Below are positions 27,835-38,302 of a stretch of DNA of 63,475 bases, piece after piece (within the stretch, counting starts at the first letter, position 1; every line of letters starts with the position of its first letter). The stretch lies in contig NZ_JAAMQI010000024.1 of assembly GCF_013523165.1 (NCBI RefSeq), positions 1 through 63,475 of the forward strand. The letters are read 5' to 3'. The notes beneath the pieces were generated by a model. That model saw only the letters and a list, made by a program, of their open reading frames with translations. It was not told where the DNA came from and did no database searches. The stretch is from Pseudomonas entomophila (GTDB lineage: Bacteria > Pseudomonadota > Gammaproteobacteria > Pseudomonadales > Pseudomonadaceae). The position numbers were made by a program, and so were the translations under genes.

Positions 27835-28284
27835 GGGTAACCCTCGAGTGGGCAGCCGCCCGGGGCGGCGATGGATCGACGAAGAGGCTGGCGGGGTGTT
27901 CAGCGGCGTGGTGAACGCGCCTGGCCTGTGGACGTCGCAAAGGATCGATCGACGGGGGCCAGGGCACACGGCCTGGCGAGTCCATCCGGGTGGGGAAGCG
28001 CATCAACAACCATCTTGTTCTCACTCCTGCATCGCTGGCGGACTGTCATCGTTGATGCAGGTCAGTATCCCGTCACGTAGCGCGGCCCAACAAACGACCT
28101 TTTGGATGCTCGTGATTCCATGGAGGAATGCACAAGAGCGTCTTCCAGCGCACTTGACTCGACACGCAGGACTCATCGACCTCATTCAAGAATCGATGGA
28201 ATGACTGCAATCCAATTATTCGTTTGCACGGCGTGCCGGGCCAGGGTTCGATGAGCCTCCTTTTCGATCCAGGCCCAGGCACCC
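27835..28284. promoter_or_regulatory. Divergent intergenic region, permease / aminotransferase
   Basis: About 450 bases between two divergent genes. It must hold both promoters. I see no recognisable operator or RNA element. The AT-richer part near 28180-28230 (CAAGAATCGATGGAATGACTGCAATCCAATTATTCG) is the more likely aminotransferase promoter. Confidence 0.35.
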
Positions 28285-29532
28285 ATGAACCCGGAAAGCA
28301 TCAGCTCGTCCATTGCCATCGTGCACCCCCTCACGCTCTCCCATGGCCGCAACGCCGAAGTCTGGGACACGACGGGCAAGCGCTACATCGACTTCATCGG
28401 CGGCATCGGCGTGCTCAACCTGGGCCATTGCAACCCGGCGGTGGTGGCGGCCATCCAGGAGCAGGCGGCCTGCCTGACGCACTCGGCGTTCAATGCCGCG
28501 CCTCATCAGCTCTACCTGACCCTGATGGAACGCCTGGCCGCGTTCGTTCCGGTCTCCTACCCGGTGGCCGGCATGCTGACCAACAGCGGCGCGGAGGCCG
28601 CCGAGAACGCCCTGAAAATCGTGCGTGGCGCCACCGGCAAGCGCGCGATCATCGCCTTCGACGGTGCCTTTCACGGGCGAACCCTGGCGACGCTCAACCT
28701 CAACGGCAAGGTCGCGCCCTACAAGCAACGGGTCGGGGAGCTGCCTGGCCCGGCCTACCACCTGCCCTACCCCAGCGCAGACACCGGCGTGACCTGCGCC
28801 CAGGCCTGGGCAGCGCTGGAGCGACTGTTCAGCGTGGAGCTGGCCGTGGAGGACGTGGCCGCGTTCATCCTGGAGCCCGTGCAGGGCGAAGGCGGCTTTC
28901 TGGCGCTGGATCCGGGCTTCGCCCAGGCCCTGCGGCGCTTCTGCGATGAACGGGGGATCTTGATCATCGTCGATGAAATCCAGTCGGGCTTCGGCCGCAC
29001 GGGCCAGCGCTTCGACTTCCCGCGCCTGGGGATCGAGCCGGATGTGCTGTTGCTGGCCAAGAGCATCGCCGGCGGGATGCCGCTCGGCGCGGTGCTGGGC
29101 CGTCGTGGGCTGATGGACGCGTTGCCCAAGGGCGGGCTGGGCGGCACCTATTCAGGCAACCCCATCGCCTGCGCCGCTGCATTGGCAAGCCTGGCGCAGA
29201 TGAGCGACGAGCACCTGGCGACCTGGGGCGAACGCCAGGCCCAGGCCATCGTCACGCGCCATGATCGCTGGATCAAGACGGGCCTGACCCCTGCCCTGGG
29301 CCGCCTGACCGGCGTGGGCGCCATGCGTGGTTTCGAACTCGTCGATGCCGACGGCAAGCCGGCGCCCGCGCAACTGGTTCGGCTGCTGACCCTGGCGCGC
29401 GAGCGGGGGCTGCTCCTGATGCCCAGCGGCAAGGCCCGGCACATCGTACGCCTGCTGGCGCCGCTGACGATCGAGCCCTCGGTGCTCGAGGAAGGCCTGG
29501 ACATCCTCGAGCAGTGCCTGGCCGACCTATAG
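28285..29532 (+). CDS. Class III aminotransferase (4-aminobutyrate aminotransferase-like)
   Basis: A 415-residue PLP enzyme of the acetylornithine/4-aminobutyrate aminotransferase family. Visible features are NSGAEAAENALKIVR, which contacts the cofactor phosphate, the AFHGRT segment, EPVQGEGG, VDEIQSGFGRTG and the Schiff-base lysine in LLLAKSIAGGMPLG. The length fits GabT-like enzymes. The permease encoded divergently at 26428 may bring in its substrate. GABA, 5-aminovalerate or a related omega-amino acid is likely; the exact substrate cannot be told. Confidence 0.85.
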   Translation: MNPESISSSIAIVHPLTLSHGRNAEVWDTTGKRYIDFIGGIGVLNLGHCNPAVVAAIQEQAACLTHSAFNAAPHQLYLTLMERLAAFVPVSYPVAGMLTNSGAEAAENALKIVRGATGKRAIIAFDGAFHGRTLATLNLNGKVAPYKQRVGELPGPAYHLPYPSADTGVTCAQAWAALERLFSVELAVEDVAAFILEPVQGEGGFLALDPGFAQALRRFCDERGILIIVDEIQSGFGRTGQRFDFPRLGIEPDVLLLAKSIAGGMPLGAVLGRRGLMDALPKGGLGGTYSGNPIACAAALASLAQMSDEHLATWGERQAQAIVTRHDRWIKTGLTPALGRLTGVGAMRGFELVDADGKPAPAQLVRLLTLARERGLLLMPSGKARHIVRLLAPLTIEPSVLEEGLDILEQCLADL

Positions 29533-29537
29533 CGTGC

Positions 29538-29834
29538 TTAGAGCCCCAGCTCCTGAGGGGTCAGCATGTCCGACTCGAAGGCGATCCAGCCGCCTTCGAG
29601 TTCGGCATGCCCGTTGACGATCGGGCCGTAGTAGCTCAGCCCGTTCTCCAGGGTGACGCAGATGTGAGTCGCCCCTTCAGGTGCGGCCAGCGTGCCGACG
29701 AAGTGCGCTTTCTTCAGGGTGTCGGTCACGGCTTCCAGCCCGATGCGCATGGCCGTGTTCTCCACGGCCTCGACCTCGCCCCCGTGGGACTCTGCGCTGA
29801 TGGTCACGGTGGCGGTGTACGGGAACTGGCTCAA
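29538..29834 (-). CDS. Conserved small hypothetical protein
   Basis: About 98 residues with no signal peptide. Sequence reads SQFPYTATVTISAESHGGEV, then ENTAMRIGLEAVTDTLKKA, and ends SDMLTPQELGL. The TTG at 29834 is the best start because GAGGTAGATCGC precedes it; no ATG is available near the conserved part, although the frame stays open to 30023. It is convergent with the aminotransferase five bases away. No domain is recognised; the repeating strand-helix pattern suggests a small compact fold. Confidence 0.65.
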   Translation of the reverse strand: MSQFPYTATVTISAESHGGEVEAVENTAMRIGLEAVTDTLKKAHFVGTLAAPEGATHICVTLENGLSYYGPIVNGHAELEGGWIAFESDMLTPQELGL

Positions 29835-30007
29835 GCGATCTACCTCATGGGGTGCAATGGACGGCACCGCGGTGCCGGAAGGTGCGTAGGGTATGCCAGC
29901 ACGCGCCGATAGGCGAGCCTGGGCTGCGACGCCGCCGTCATGGCCTCGCTGGGTGCGATCTGCTAGGGTGCGCGCCGAAGCCCGCCATACCACCTTGAGG
30001 ATCGCCC

Positions 30008-30436
30008 GTGAGCACCGAGCCACCCCTGATCGCCGACCTGTTCGAGACCGACAAACGCCTGACGCTCAAGCCGGTGGTCGACTTCAACACCTACCTGCGC
30101 AATGCCTTCGGTGACGGCCCGTGCCGCTGCCACCGCTGCCTGGAGCTGCAGGGCGACGAAAGCGGCTACACGTATCGGCACACCTTCGTGATGCAGGGCC
30201 AACCGGTGCACCGACGCTTCGCCATGACCGCAGGCAGCGACGTGCTGCAGGCCCTGAAGAAGGCCTGGCTGTCGTACACCAAGACCGACCTGAACGCCCG
30301 GGGCGAGCTCGAGATCGAGACCGTGAAGGGCTTCACCGACGCCAGCCTGCACGAACGCCTGCTGGCCCTGCTGCCGGCCAGCGGGCTGGCGCGCGAGGAT
30401 GCAGGCACCTGGCACCTGCAGGCCGTGGGCGACTGA
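30008..30436 (+). CDS. Conserved hypothetical protein, 142 aa
   Basis: A cytoplasmic protein with a CRCHRCLELQG cysteine motif (about 39-49) and an otherwise mixed strand-helix sequence, including RHTFVMQGQPVHRRFAM and ARGELEIETVKGFTDASLHE. No known domain is recognised; the CxCxxC group might bind a metal. It is divergent from the small protein at 29538 and convergent with the SulP gene. Confidence 0.7.
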   Translation: MSTEPPLIADLFETDKRLTLKPVVDFNTYLRNAFGDGPCRCHRCLELQGDESGYTYRHTFVMQGQPVHRRFAMTAGSDVLQALKKAWLSYTKTDLNARGELEIETVKGFTDASLHERLLALLPASGLAREDAGTWHLQAVGD

Positions 30437-30457
30437 CGCCCGCGCCCTGCCCGTGGA

Positions 30458-31897
30458 TCAGTGCTCCCCGGCGCGCTTGAGCAGCTTCTTGCAGCGCTCC
30501 GACAGGTGCACCACACGCAGGTGCTTGCCGGCCTTGGCATAGCGCTCGCGCAAGGTCTTCAGCGCGGCGATCGCCGAATAATCGACGAAGGTCAGGTGCT
30601 GGCAGTCCAGGGTGACCCGGTCAGGGTCTCCGGCCGGGTCGAACTGGTCGAGAAAAGGCGTGGTGGACGCGAAGAACAAGGTGCCGTGCGCCGTGTACAG
30701 CTTGCTGCCGTCGGCCTCCAGGTGGCCGTTGGCGTACAGTTCGCGGGCATGCTGCCAGGCGAAGCTGATGGCGGCGATGACGATGCCGAACAGTACGGCG
30801 GTCGCCAGGTCGGTGAACACCGTCACCACGGTCACGGCGATAATCGCCAGAACGTCGTTGACCGGCACCTTGTGCAGCACGCGCAGCGAGGCCCAGGCGA
30901 AAGTCTGCTGCGCCACCACGAACATCACGCCGACCAGGGCCGCCAACGGGATCCGCTCGATCAGCGGCGACAGCAGCAGGATGAACAGCAGGATCATCAC
31001 GCCGGCCACGACCCCGGAGACCCGTCCACGGCCGCCGGAACTCAGGTTGATCACGGTCTGGCCGATCATCGCGCACCCGCCCATGCCGCCGAACAGGCCC
31101 GAGACCAGGTTGGCCGCGCCCAAGGCCATGCACTCGCGATCCGGATAGCCGCGGCTTTCGGTGATCTCGTCGGTCAGGTTGAGGGTGAGCAGGGTCTCCA
31201 GCAGGCCGACCATGGCCATGAGCACGGCATAGGGGGCGATGATGCGCAGCGTGTCCAGGCTCCAGGGGACGTCGGGCCAGGCCAGCGTCGGCAGACCGCC
31301 GGCGATGTGCGCCATGTCGCCGAGGGTGCGCGTCGGCAGGTCGAGCAGGTAGACCAGCAGGCCCACGCCCAGGATCGCCACCAGCGCAGGCGGCACGGCC
31401 CGGGTCAGCTTCGGCAAGGCATAGACCACCAGCATGGTCAACGCGACCAGCCCGATCATCAGGTACAGCGGCGCGCCGCTGAGCCAGTGTTCACCCTGCT
31501 TGAAATGCTCGAGCTGTGCCATGGCGATCACGATCGCCAGGCCGTTGACGAAGCCGAGCATGACCGGGTAAGGCACCAGCCGGACCAGCTTGCCCAGGCG
31601 CAGCAGGCCGAACAGCAGCATGATCACCCCGCCCAGGACGACGGTGGCCAACAGGTACTGGGCGCCGTGCTGGACGACCAGGGCGACGATGACGACCGCC
31701 ATCGAACCGGCGGCGCCCGAGATCATGCCGGGGCGCCCGCCGAACAGCGCGGTCAGTGTGCAGATGATGACGGCACCATACAGGCCCATCAGCGGATTGA
31801 GGTGGGCGACCAGCGCGAAGGCGATGCACTCGGGCACCAGGGCGAACGACGTGGTCAGGCCGGCGAGTACGTCGGCACGGATCGGGGTGGGTTTCAT
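30458..31897 (-). CDS. SulP-family inorganic anion transporter with STAS domain
   Basis: A 479-residue membrane transporter of the sulfate permease/bicarbonate transporter family. It begins with the conserved DVLAGLTTSFALVPECIAFA, has about ten to twelve hydrophobic spans including a GGMGGCAMIGQTVIN segment, and ends with a short STAS domain (about 385-479, TLDCQHLTFVDYSAIAALK). Substrate could be sulfate, bicarbonate or another anion; sequence does not settle it. Confidence 0.88.
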   Translation of the reverse strand: MKPTPIRADVLAGLTTSFALVPECIAFALVAHLNPLMGLYGAVIICTLTALFGGRPGMISGAAGSMAVVIVALVVQHGAQYLLATVVLGGVIMLLFGLLRLGKLVRLVPYPVMLGFVNGLAIVIAMAQLEHFKQGEHWLSGAPLYLMIGLVALTMLVVYALPKLTRAVPPALVAILGVGLLVYLLDLPTRTLGDMAHIAGGLPTLAWPDVPWSLDTLRIIAPYAVLMAMVGLLETLLTLNLTDEITESRGYPDRECMALGAANLVSGLFGGMGGCAMIGQTVINLSSGGRGRVSGVVAGVMILLFILLLSPLIERIPLAALVGVMFVVAQQTFAWASLRVLHKVPVNDVLAIIAVTVVTVFTDLATAVLFGIVIAAISFAWQHARELYANGHLEADGSKLYTAHGTLFFASTTPFLDQFDPAGDPDRVTLDCQHLTFVDYSAIAALKTLRERYAKAGKHLRVVHLSERCKKLLKRAGEH

Positions 31898-32247
31898 GGG
31901 CTTCCTGTGATGGGCGATCTACGCTGCCGGTACGCGGACAGGCCAGGACGACCGAGCCCCAAGGGCAGGTCGACGGCTGGAGAGGACCGCGGGCGCGAGA
32001 GTGAAACGCGGGCTCCAGTCGCTCTGGAGCGCCGTGATCAGGCGGTGAATGTTACGGAATTTGTCTGAAATGGACCACTGTCCCGTCGACGCAGGCCCGT
32101 CGTGCACCCGGCCCATTCGGGCGCAAGCCTTGTCACGCCGCGTCAGCCGTGCGGCCTGATGACGCGAGGTGGCGATGCCCGCGGGCGATACAACGGCCAA
32201 CGAATTTGCCATGATGGCCTTCTCCCCCTCCTGCTGAGGTATTGGAC
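31898..32247. other. Intergenic region, SulP / secretin-like gene
   Basis: About 350 GC-rich bases between divergent genes. Frames crossing it on the minus strand are antisense continuations without a domain. I recognise no hairpin, box or RNA; a GCTGAGGT ribosome-binding site lies at its right end for the gene at 32248. Confidence 0.4.
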
Positions 32248-32979
32248 ATGAAACGACGCCTTTTTCTGGCCTGCCTGTCGGCCTGTGCAAGCCTGCATGC
32301 CCAGGCCGCTTCCGAGGTCATCGCCCTGCAGCACCGCGCGGGGGCCGAGCTGCTTCCGGCTGCCCAGGCTGCGCTGGGGCGAGACGGGACGGTGAGCGTT
32401 TTCGAAGACAAGCTGATCGTCAATGCGCCCCCGGAGCGTATCGATGACGTGCGCGCGCTGTTGCGCCAGCTCGACACCCGCGCCAGGCGCCTGCTGATCA
32501 GCGTCGACACCGATGACACCCAAAATCAGGACCGACGCGGGTCGGCACGGATCATCGAATACGGCACCAGCAACCGCGAAGGTGGTTTTCAGCAGGTCCA
32601 GACTACCGACGGGCAGACAGCCTTGATCCAGGTGGGCCAGAGCGTTCCCATCACCACTGGCACGGCGACACCCTACGGTGCGCAGACGAACACCGAATAC
32701 CGCAACGTCACCCAGGGTTTCTACGTGACGCCCACCGTGTCGGGCAACACGGTTCATCTGAAGATCAGCACCAATAACGACCACATCAGCCGCGAACGTC
32801 AGGATGTAGTGGACGTTCAGAGCAGCGACACGACGCTCAGCGGGCCTCTGGGCGAATGGCTCTACCTGGGGGGCAGCAACGGGCAGTCGCAGTATCGCTC
32901 GTCCGATTCGGCCTATACCTACAGCACCCAACGCAATCGGGATGTCGCCCTGCGGGTCAAGGTGGATGTGATCCCCTGA
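32248..32979 (+). CDS. Exported secretin-like (GspD/PilQ C-domain related) protein
   Basis: A 243-residue exported protein with a signal peptide (MKRRLFLACLSACASLHAQA). An N-domain-like part (LPAAQAALGRDGTVSVFEDK, then NAPPERIDDVRALLRQLD) resembles secretin N-domains that read pairwise ring repeats. The second half (TALIQVGQSVPITTG, YRNVTQGFYVTPTVSGNTVHLKI) resembles the start of a secretin core, but the length is too short for a full outer-membrane channel. It stands alone, without other secretion genes nearby. The ATG at 32248 is used; the frame opens at a TTG two codons earlier. Confidence 0.72.
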   Translation: MKRRLFLACLSACASLHAQAASEVIALQHRAGAELLPAAQAALGRDGTVSVFEDKLIVNAPPERIDDVRALLRQLDTRARRLLISVDTDDTQNQDRRGSARIIEYGTSNREGGFQQVQTTDGQTALIQVGQSVPITTGTATPYGAQTNTEYRNVTQGFYVTPTVSGNTVHLKISTNNDHISRERQDVVDVQSSDTTLSGPLGEWLYLGGSNGQSQYRSSDSAYTYSTQRNRDVALRVKVDVIP

Positions 32980-33436
32980 TCACCCAAGACCCAAGCTTCG
33001 AAAGATGACCGATGAGTCGTCTACGACCAAAGATGTAGTGGACCTATTTTTTCACTACAAAAGCGTTGACAGGCGAATTTCCCCTTGGGCATGATGACCT
33101 CGCTCACGCTGATCACGGGCTTTAAAAGCCCTGGGCAGGCGCCTTCCACCGCAAGGATGCCCACCCCAACGGCCCACGAGGCGGTTCGATCGGATTGCGG
33201 CTGCACAGAGAACGTTGTCTCAAGGAACGGAAGCGGATCGAGCAGTAACCGGCAATCGCGTCATACCGCCAGCAGGACGTCTCACGTTCGCCTGCCAGGG
33301 ACGCGCTCGCCCCTTCGATCATGCCCTGCCCCCTGGAACACCCTTCTGCGCCGCCACAGCCTTCGAACCGCATCCGCCGATCAGGACGTCGAGCCTCGGT
33401 ACACAACTCCAAGACTGATGCGACGAGGTTGATCCC
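32980..33436. promoter_or_regulatory. Region upstream of aceA
   Basis: About 457 bases. A possible sigma70 promoter reads TTGACA (33066-33071) and CATGAT (33090-33095). The palindrome GGGCTTTAAAAGCCC near 33118 follows but has no T-run. No gene is supported here; a GAGG ribosome-binding site lies just before aceA. How acetate or glyoxylate regulation works is not visible. Confidence 0.4.
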
Positions 33437-34762
<1,326 letters not shown>

Positions 34763-34785
34763 TCGACCGCCCCTTCCACGCGTGA

Positions 34786-34812
34786 ACAGGGCCTGCCTGG
34801 CGGGCCCTTCCC
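34786..34812 (+). terminator. Likely terminator after aceA
   Basis: AGGGCCTGCCTGGCGGGCCCTT forms a GC-rich stem with a short following T/C stretch, 25 nt after the aceA stop. Confidence 0.6.
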
Positions 34813-34922
34813 CTTCCCCACCTCCCGCTTCGCCACCGTAGATCGCCTCGCGACGCACCGTTCGTCATGGCCGTCTATGCTTTCGATGGAACGCGTCAGG
34901 TACGCCGATAATCCTAAAGGCA

Positions 34923-34964
34923 TTGATCCAGATCGATAGGGACGCCTGGCAACTCCGGTAAAAC
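34923..34964 (+). promoter_or_regulatory. Candidate ANR/FNR-type site with matched -10 element, upstream of nuoA
   Basis: TTGATCCAGATCGA (34923-34936) differs from the FNR/ANR consensus TTGAT-N4-ATCAA at one informative base. A TAAAAC at 34959-34964 is placed as expected for a class II activator whose site is centred near -41.5, giving a start near 34971. No convincing gene begins just after it, so it would serve a long nuo leader or a small RNA. It is an inference from pattern and spacing only. Confidence 0.45.
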
Positions 34965-35049
34965 GTGTGTGTTTCTCCGGCGTGCAAGGCAAGGTGGCCA
35001 CATGAACTTTGAATCACCAGGCGGCCTGTACAAAGTTACAACTTGTGAG

Positions 35050-35068
35050 AATGAGATTAATTATCATT
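35050..35068. promoter_or_regulatory. Candidate Fur box in the aceA-nuoA gap
   Basis: AATGAGATTAATTATCATT is imperfectly palindromic and resembles a 19-bp Fur box. It lies 270 nt upstream of nuoA and downstream of the ANR-like promoter. Complex I carries many iron-sulfur clusters, so iron control would make sense, but no binding is shown. Confidence 0.5.
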
Positions 35069-35204
35069 GCGCAGAGCGACCATTACTGCATTTTACAAGA
35101 AAGAGCCTTGCGGCCTCGTCACCCAATCCCCGTATTCCGGGGCCTGCAGCCTGGCATGAATGCTTTTTGTTCCTAAGCTTACGAATAAATTTACCCTGGC
35201 GGTT

Positions 35205-35232
35205 TTACTTGCGCGGGGTTTACCCATAAAAT
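35205..35232 (+). promoter_or_regulatory. Candidate sigma70 promoter of the nuo operon
   Basis: TTACTT (35205-35210) and TAAAAT (35227-35232) with a 16-bp spacer give a start near 35239, about 100 nt before nuoA. It is one of at least two plausible nuo promoters in this gap. Confidence 0.45.
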
Positions 35233-35340
35233 CGCCGCCATTGATCCCGCTGCGACATTTCGTCACTGCTTCCGCGACACGTCGTCACTGCGCTACTTAT
35301 TTCAGACTGTAGAGCTCGGCCTCTATATAAGGATTTCAGC

Positions 35341-35754
35341 ATGTCCGATACGGCAGGACTGATCGCCCACAACTGGGGCTTCGCCATCTTCCTTCTGGGC
35401 GTCATCGGTTTGTGCGCCTTCATGCTGGGCCTGTCCAGCCTGCTCGGCAGCAAGGCCTGGGGCCGCGCCAAGAACGAGCCGTTCGAATCCGGCATGCTGC
35501 CGACCGGCAGCGCGCGCCTGCGCCTGTCCGCCAAATTCTATCTGGTCGCGATGCTGTTCGTGATCTTCGACATCGAAGCCCTCTTTCTCTTTGCCTGGTC
35601 TGTGTCCGTCCGCGAAAGCGGCTGGACCGGATTCGTCGAAGCACTCGTTTTCATAGCAATTCTGTTGGCAGGTCTTGTCTACCTTTGGCGGGTCGGGGCG
35701 CTCGATTGGGCACCCGAGAGTCGTCGCAAGCGGCAAGCGAAGCTGAAACAATGA
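35341..35754 (+). CDS. nuoA: NADH-quinone oxidoreductase subunit A
   Basis: A 137-residue membrane subunit of complex I with three hydrophobic spans. The conserved EPFESGMLPTGSARLRLSAK loop and FVIFDIEALFLFAW in the second span are the family hallmarks. The gene opens the nuo operon with AAGGATTTCAGC upstream. Confidence 0.97.
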   Translation: MSDTAGLIAHNWGFAIFLLGVIGLCAFMLGLSSLLGSKAWGRAKNEPFESGMLPTGSARLRLSAKFYLVAMLFVIFDIEALFLFAWSVSVRESGWTGFVEALVFIAILLAGLVYLWRVGALDWAPESRRKRQAKLKQ

Positions 35755-35763
35755 GGCTTTGGC

Positions 35764-36441
35764 ATGCAATACAATCTCACCCGAATCGACCCGGACGCGC
35801 CCAACGAGCAATACCCTGTCGGTGAGCGCGGCACCGTCACCGACCAGATGCTCGAGGATCAGGTCCACAAGAACATCTTCATGGGCAAGCTCGAAGATGT
35901 GCTCAGCGGTGCGGTCAACTGGGGACGCAAGAACTCGCTGTGGCCGTACAACTTCGGTCTCTCCTGCTGCTACGTGGAAATGACCACGGCCTTCACGGCA
36001 CCCCACGACATCGCGCGCTTCGGCGCCGAAGTCATCCGGGCCTCGCCGCGTCAGGCCGACTTCATGGTCATCGCCGGCACGCCGTTCCTGAAGATGGCCC
36101 CGATCATCCAGCGCCTGTACGAACAGATGCTGGAACCGAAGTGGGTGATCTCCATGGGCGCCTGTGCCAACTCCGGCGGGATGTACGACATTTACTCGGT
36201 CGTCCAGGGGGTGGACAAGTTCCTCCCGGTGGACGTGTACGTGCCGGGCTGCCCGCCACGCCCCGAAGCCTTCCTGCAGGGGCTGATGCTGTTGCAGGAG
36301 TCGATCGGGCAGGAGCGTCGCCCGCTGTCCTGGGTGGTCGGAGACCAAGGCATCTACCGTGCCGAGATGCCCGCCCAGAAAGACCTGCGACGTGAACAGC
36401 GCATTCAGGTCACCAACCTGCGCAGCCCCGACGAAGTCTGA
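35764..36441 (+). CDS. nuoB: NADH-quinone oxidoreductase subunit B
   Basis: A 225-residue peripheral-arm subunit that holds iron-sulfur cluster N2, the last one before quinone. The four cluster cysteines are in LSCCYVEM, GACANSGG and GCPPRPEA. It starts ten bases after nuoA. Confidence 0.98.
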   Translation: MQYNLTRIDPDAPNEQYPVGERGTVTDQMLEDQVHKNIFMGKLEDVLSGAVNWGRKNSLWPYNFGLSCCYVEMTTAFTAPHDIARFGAEVIRASPRQADFMVIAGTPFLKMAPIIQRLYEQMLEPKWVISMGACANSGGMYDIYSVVQGVDKFLPVDVYVPGCPPRPEAFLQGLMLLQESIGQERRPLSWVVGDQGIYRAEMPAQKDLRREQRIQVTNLRSPDEV

Positions 36442-36518
36442 TCCAGCGACCTGCCGCCCGTTCCTGCGAACCGGCGGCCTGGCTTCATTCTCTACGTTGA
36501 CCGAAAGCGACCGAGACC

Positions 36519-38300
36519 ATGACAGCGGACACCGCTATTTATATTCCGCCCTACAAGGCTGACGACCAGGATGTGGTCGTCGAATTGCACACGCGCTTCG
36601 GCGCCGACGCCTTCGTCGCCCAAGAGACCCGTACCGGCATGCCGGTCCTGTGGGTCGAGCGTGCCAGGCTCAAGGACGTCCTCGTCTTCCTGCGCAACGT
36701 CGCCAAGCCTTACAGCCTGCTGTACGACCTCCACGGCATGGACGAGCGCCTGCGCACGCACCGCCGTGGCCTACCTGCCGCCGACTTCAGCGTGTTCTAC
36801 CACCTGATGTCGATCGAGCGTAACAGCGACGTGATGATCAAGGTCGCGCTGACCGAAAACGACCTGAACCTGCCCTCGATCACCAGCATCTGGCCGAACG
36901 CCAACTGGTACGAGCGTGAGGTCTGGGACATGTTCGGCATCGACTTCGCCGGGCACCCGCACCTGTCGCGCATCCTGATGCCGCCGACCTGGGAAGGCCA
37001 CCCGCTGCGCAAGGACTTCCCGGCACGTGCCACCGAGTTCGATCCGTACAGCCTGAACCTGGCCAAACAGCAGCTCGAAGAAGAGTCGGCGCGTTTCAAT
37101 CCGGAAGCCTGGGGCATGAAGCGTCAGGGCGCCAACGAGGACTACATGTTCCTCAACCTTGGCCCCAACCACCCTTCGGCGCACGGCGCCTTCCGCATCG
37201 TCCTGCAGCTGGACGGCGAAGAGATCGTCGACTGCGTGCCCGACATCGGCTACCACCACCGTGGCGCCGAGAAGATGGCCGAGCGCCAGTCCTGGCACAG
37301 CTACATCCCGTACACCGACCGGATCGATTACCTGGGCGGGGTAATGAACAACCTGCCCTACGTGCTGGCGGTCGAGAAGCTGGCCGGCATCAAGGTGCCG
37401 GACCGGGTCGACACCATCCGCATCATGATGGCCGAGTTCTTCCGCATCACCAGCCACCTGCTGTTCCTGGGCACCTACATTCAGGACGTGGGCGCCATGA
37501 CGCCGGTGTTCTTCACCTTCACCGACCGCCAGCGGGCCTATACCGTGATCGAAGCGATCACCGGTTTCCGCCTGCACCCGGCCTGGTACCGGATCGGCGG
37601 CGTCGCCCATGACCTGCCACGCGGTTGGGAAAAACTGGTGAAGGACTTCGTCGACTGGCTGCCCAAGCGCCTGGATGAGTACACCAAGGCGGCGCTGCAG
37701 AACAGCATCCTCAAAGGCCGTACCGTCGGCGTGGCTGCCTACAACACCCAGGAAGCGCTCGAGTGGGGCGTCACCGGTGCCGGCCTGCGCTCCACCGGCC
37801 TGGACTTCGACCTGCGCAAGGCTCGCCCCTACTCGGGCTACGAGAACTTCGAGTTCGAAGTGCCCCTGGCGCACAACGGCGATGCCTACGACCGCTGCAT
37901 GGTGCGCGTCGAGGAGATGCGCCAGAGCATCCGCATCATCGACCAGTGCATGCGCAACATGCCCGCCGGCCCGTACAAGGCGGATCACCCGCTGACCACG
38001 CCGCCGCCGAAAGAGCGCACGCTGCAGCACATCGAGACCCTGATCACTCACTTCCTGCAAGTCTCGTGGGGCCCGGTCATGCCGGCCAACGAGTCGTTCC
38101 AGATGATCGAGGCGACCAAGGGCATCAACAGTTACTACCTGACGAGCGATGGCGGCACGATGAGCTACCGCACCCGGATCCGCACCCCGAGCTACCCGCA
38201 CCTGCAACAGATCCCTTCGGTGATCAAGGGCAGTATGGTCGCCGACCTGATCGCGTATCTGGGCAGTATCGACTTCGTTATGGCTGACGTGGACCGCTAA
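36519..38300 (+). CDS. nuoCD: NADH-quinone oxidoreductase fused subunit C/D
   Basis: A 593-residue fusion of the NuoC (30 kDa-type, about 1-190) and NuoD (49 kDa-type, about 205-593) subunits, the fused form typical of gamma-proteobacteria. The NuoC part has WYEREVWDMFGIDFAGHPHL; the NuoD part has GPNHPSAHGAFRIVLQLDGE, DIGYHHRGAEKMAE and ends YLGSIDFVMADVDR. It forms the quinone-binding pocket with NuoB. Confidence 0.98.
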   Translation: MTADTAIYIPPYKADDQDVVVELHTRFGADAFVAQETRTGMPVLWVERARLKDVLVFLRNVAKPYSLLYDLHGMDERLRTHRRGLPAADFSVFYHLMSIERNSDVMIKVALTENDLNLPSITSIWPNANWYEREVWDMFGIDFAGHPHLSRILMPPTWEGHPLRKDFPARATEFDPYSLNLAKQQLEEESARFNPEAWGMKRQGANEDYMFLNLGPNHPSAHGAFRIVLQLDGEEIVDCVPDIGYHHRGAEKMAERQSWHSYIPYTDRIDYLGGVMNNLPYVLAVEKLAGIKVPDRVDTIRIMMAEFFRITSHLLFLGTYIQDVGAMTPVFFTFTDRQRAYTVIEAITGFRLHPAWYRIGGVAHDLPRGWEKLVKDFVDWLPKRLDEYTKAALQNSILKGRTVGVAAYNTQEALEWGVTGAGLRSTGLDFDLRKARPYSGYENFEFEVPLAHNGDAYDRCMVRVEEMRQSIRIIDQCMRNMPAGPYKADHPLTTPPPKERTLQHIETLITHFLQVSWGPVMPANESFQMIEATKGINSYYLTSDGGTMSYRTRIRTPSYPHLQQIPSVIKGSMVADLIAYLGSIDFVMADVDR

Positions 38301-38302
38301 GC

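Noticed and set aside
33117..33132. Palindrome GGGCTTTAAAAGCCC as a terminator
   Set aside because: It lies upstream of aceA without a T-run and does not follow a gene closely.
35002..35229. Possible 75-residue protein starting MNFESPGGLYK before nuoA
   Set aside because: A reasonable ribosome-binding site exists, but the frame runs through the Fur-like site and the nuo promoter and shows no recognisable domain.
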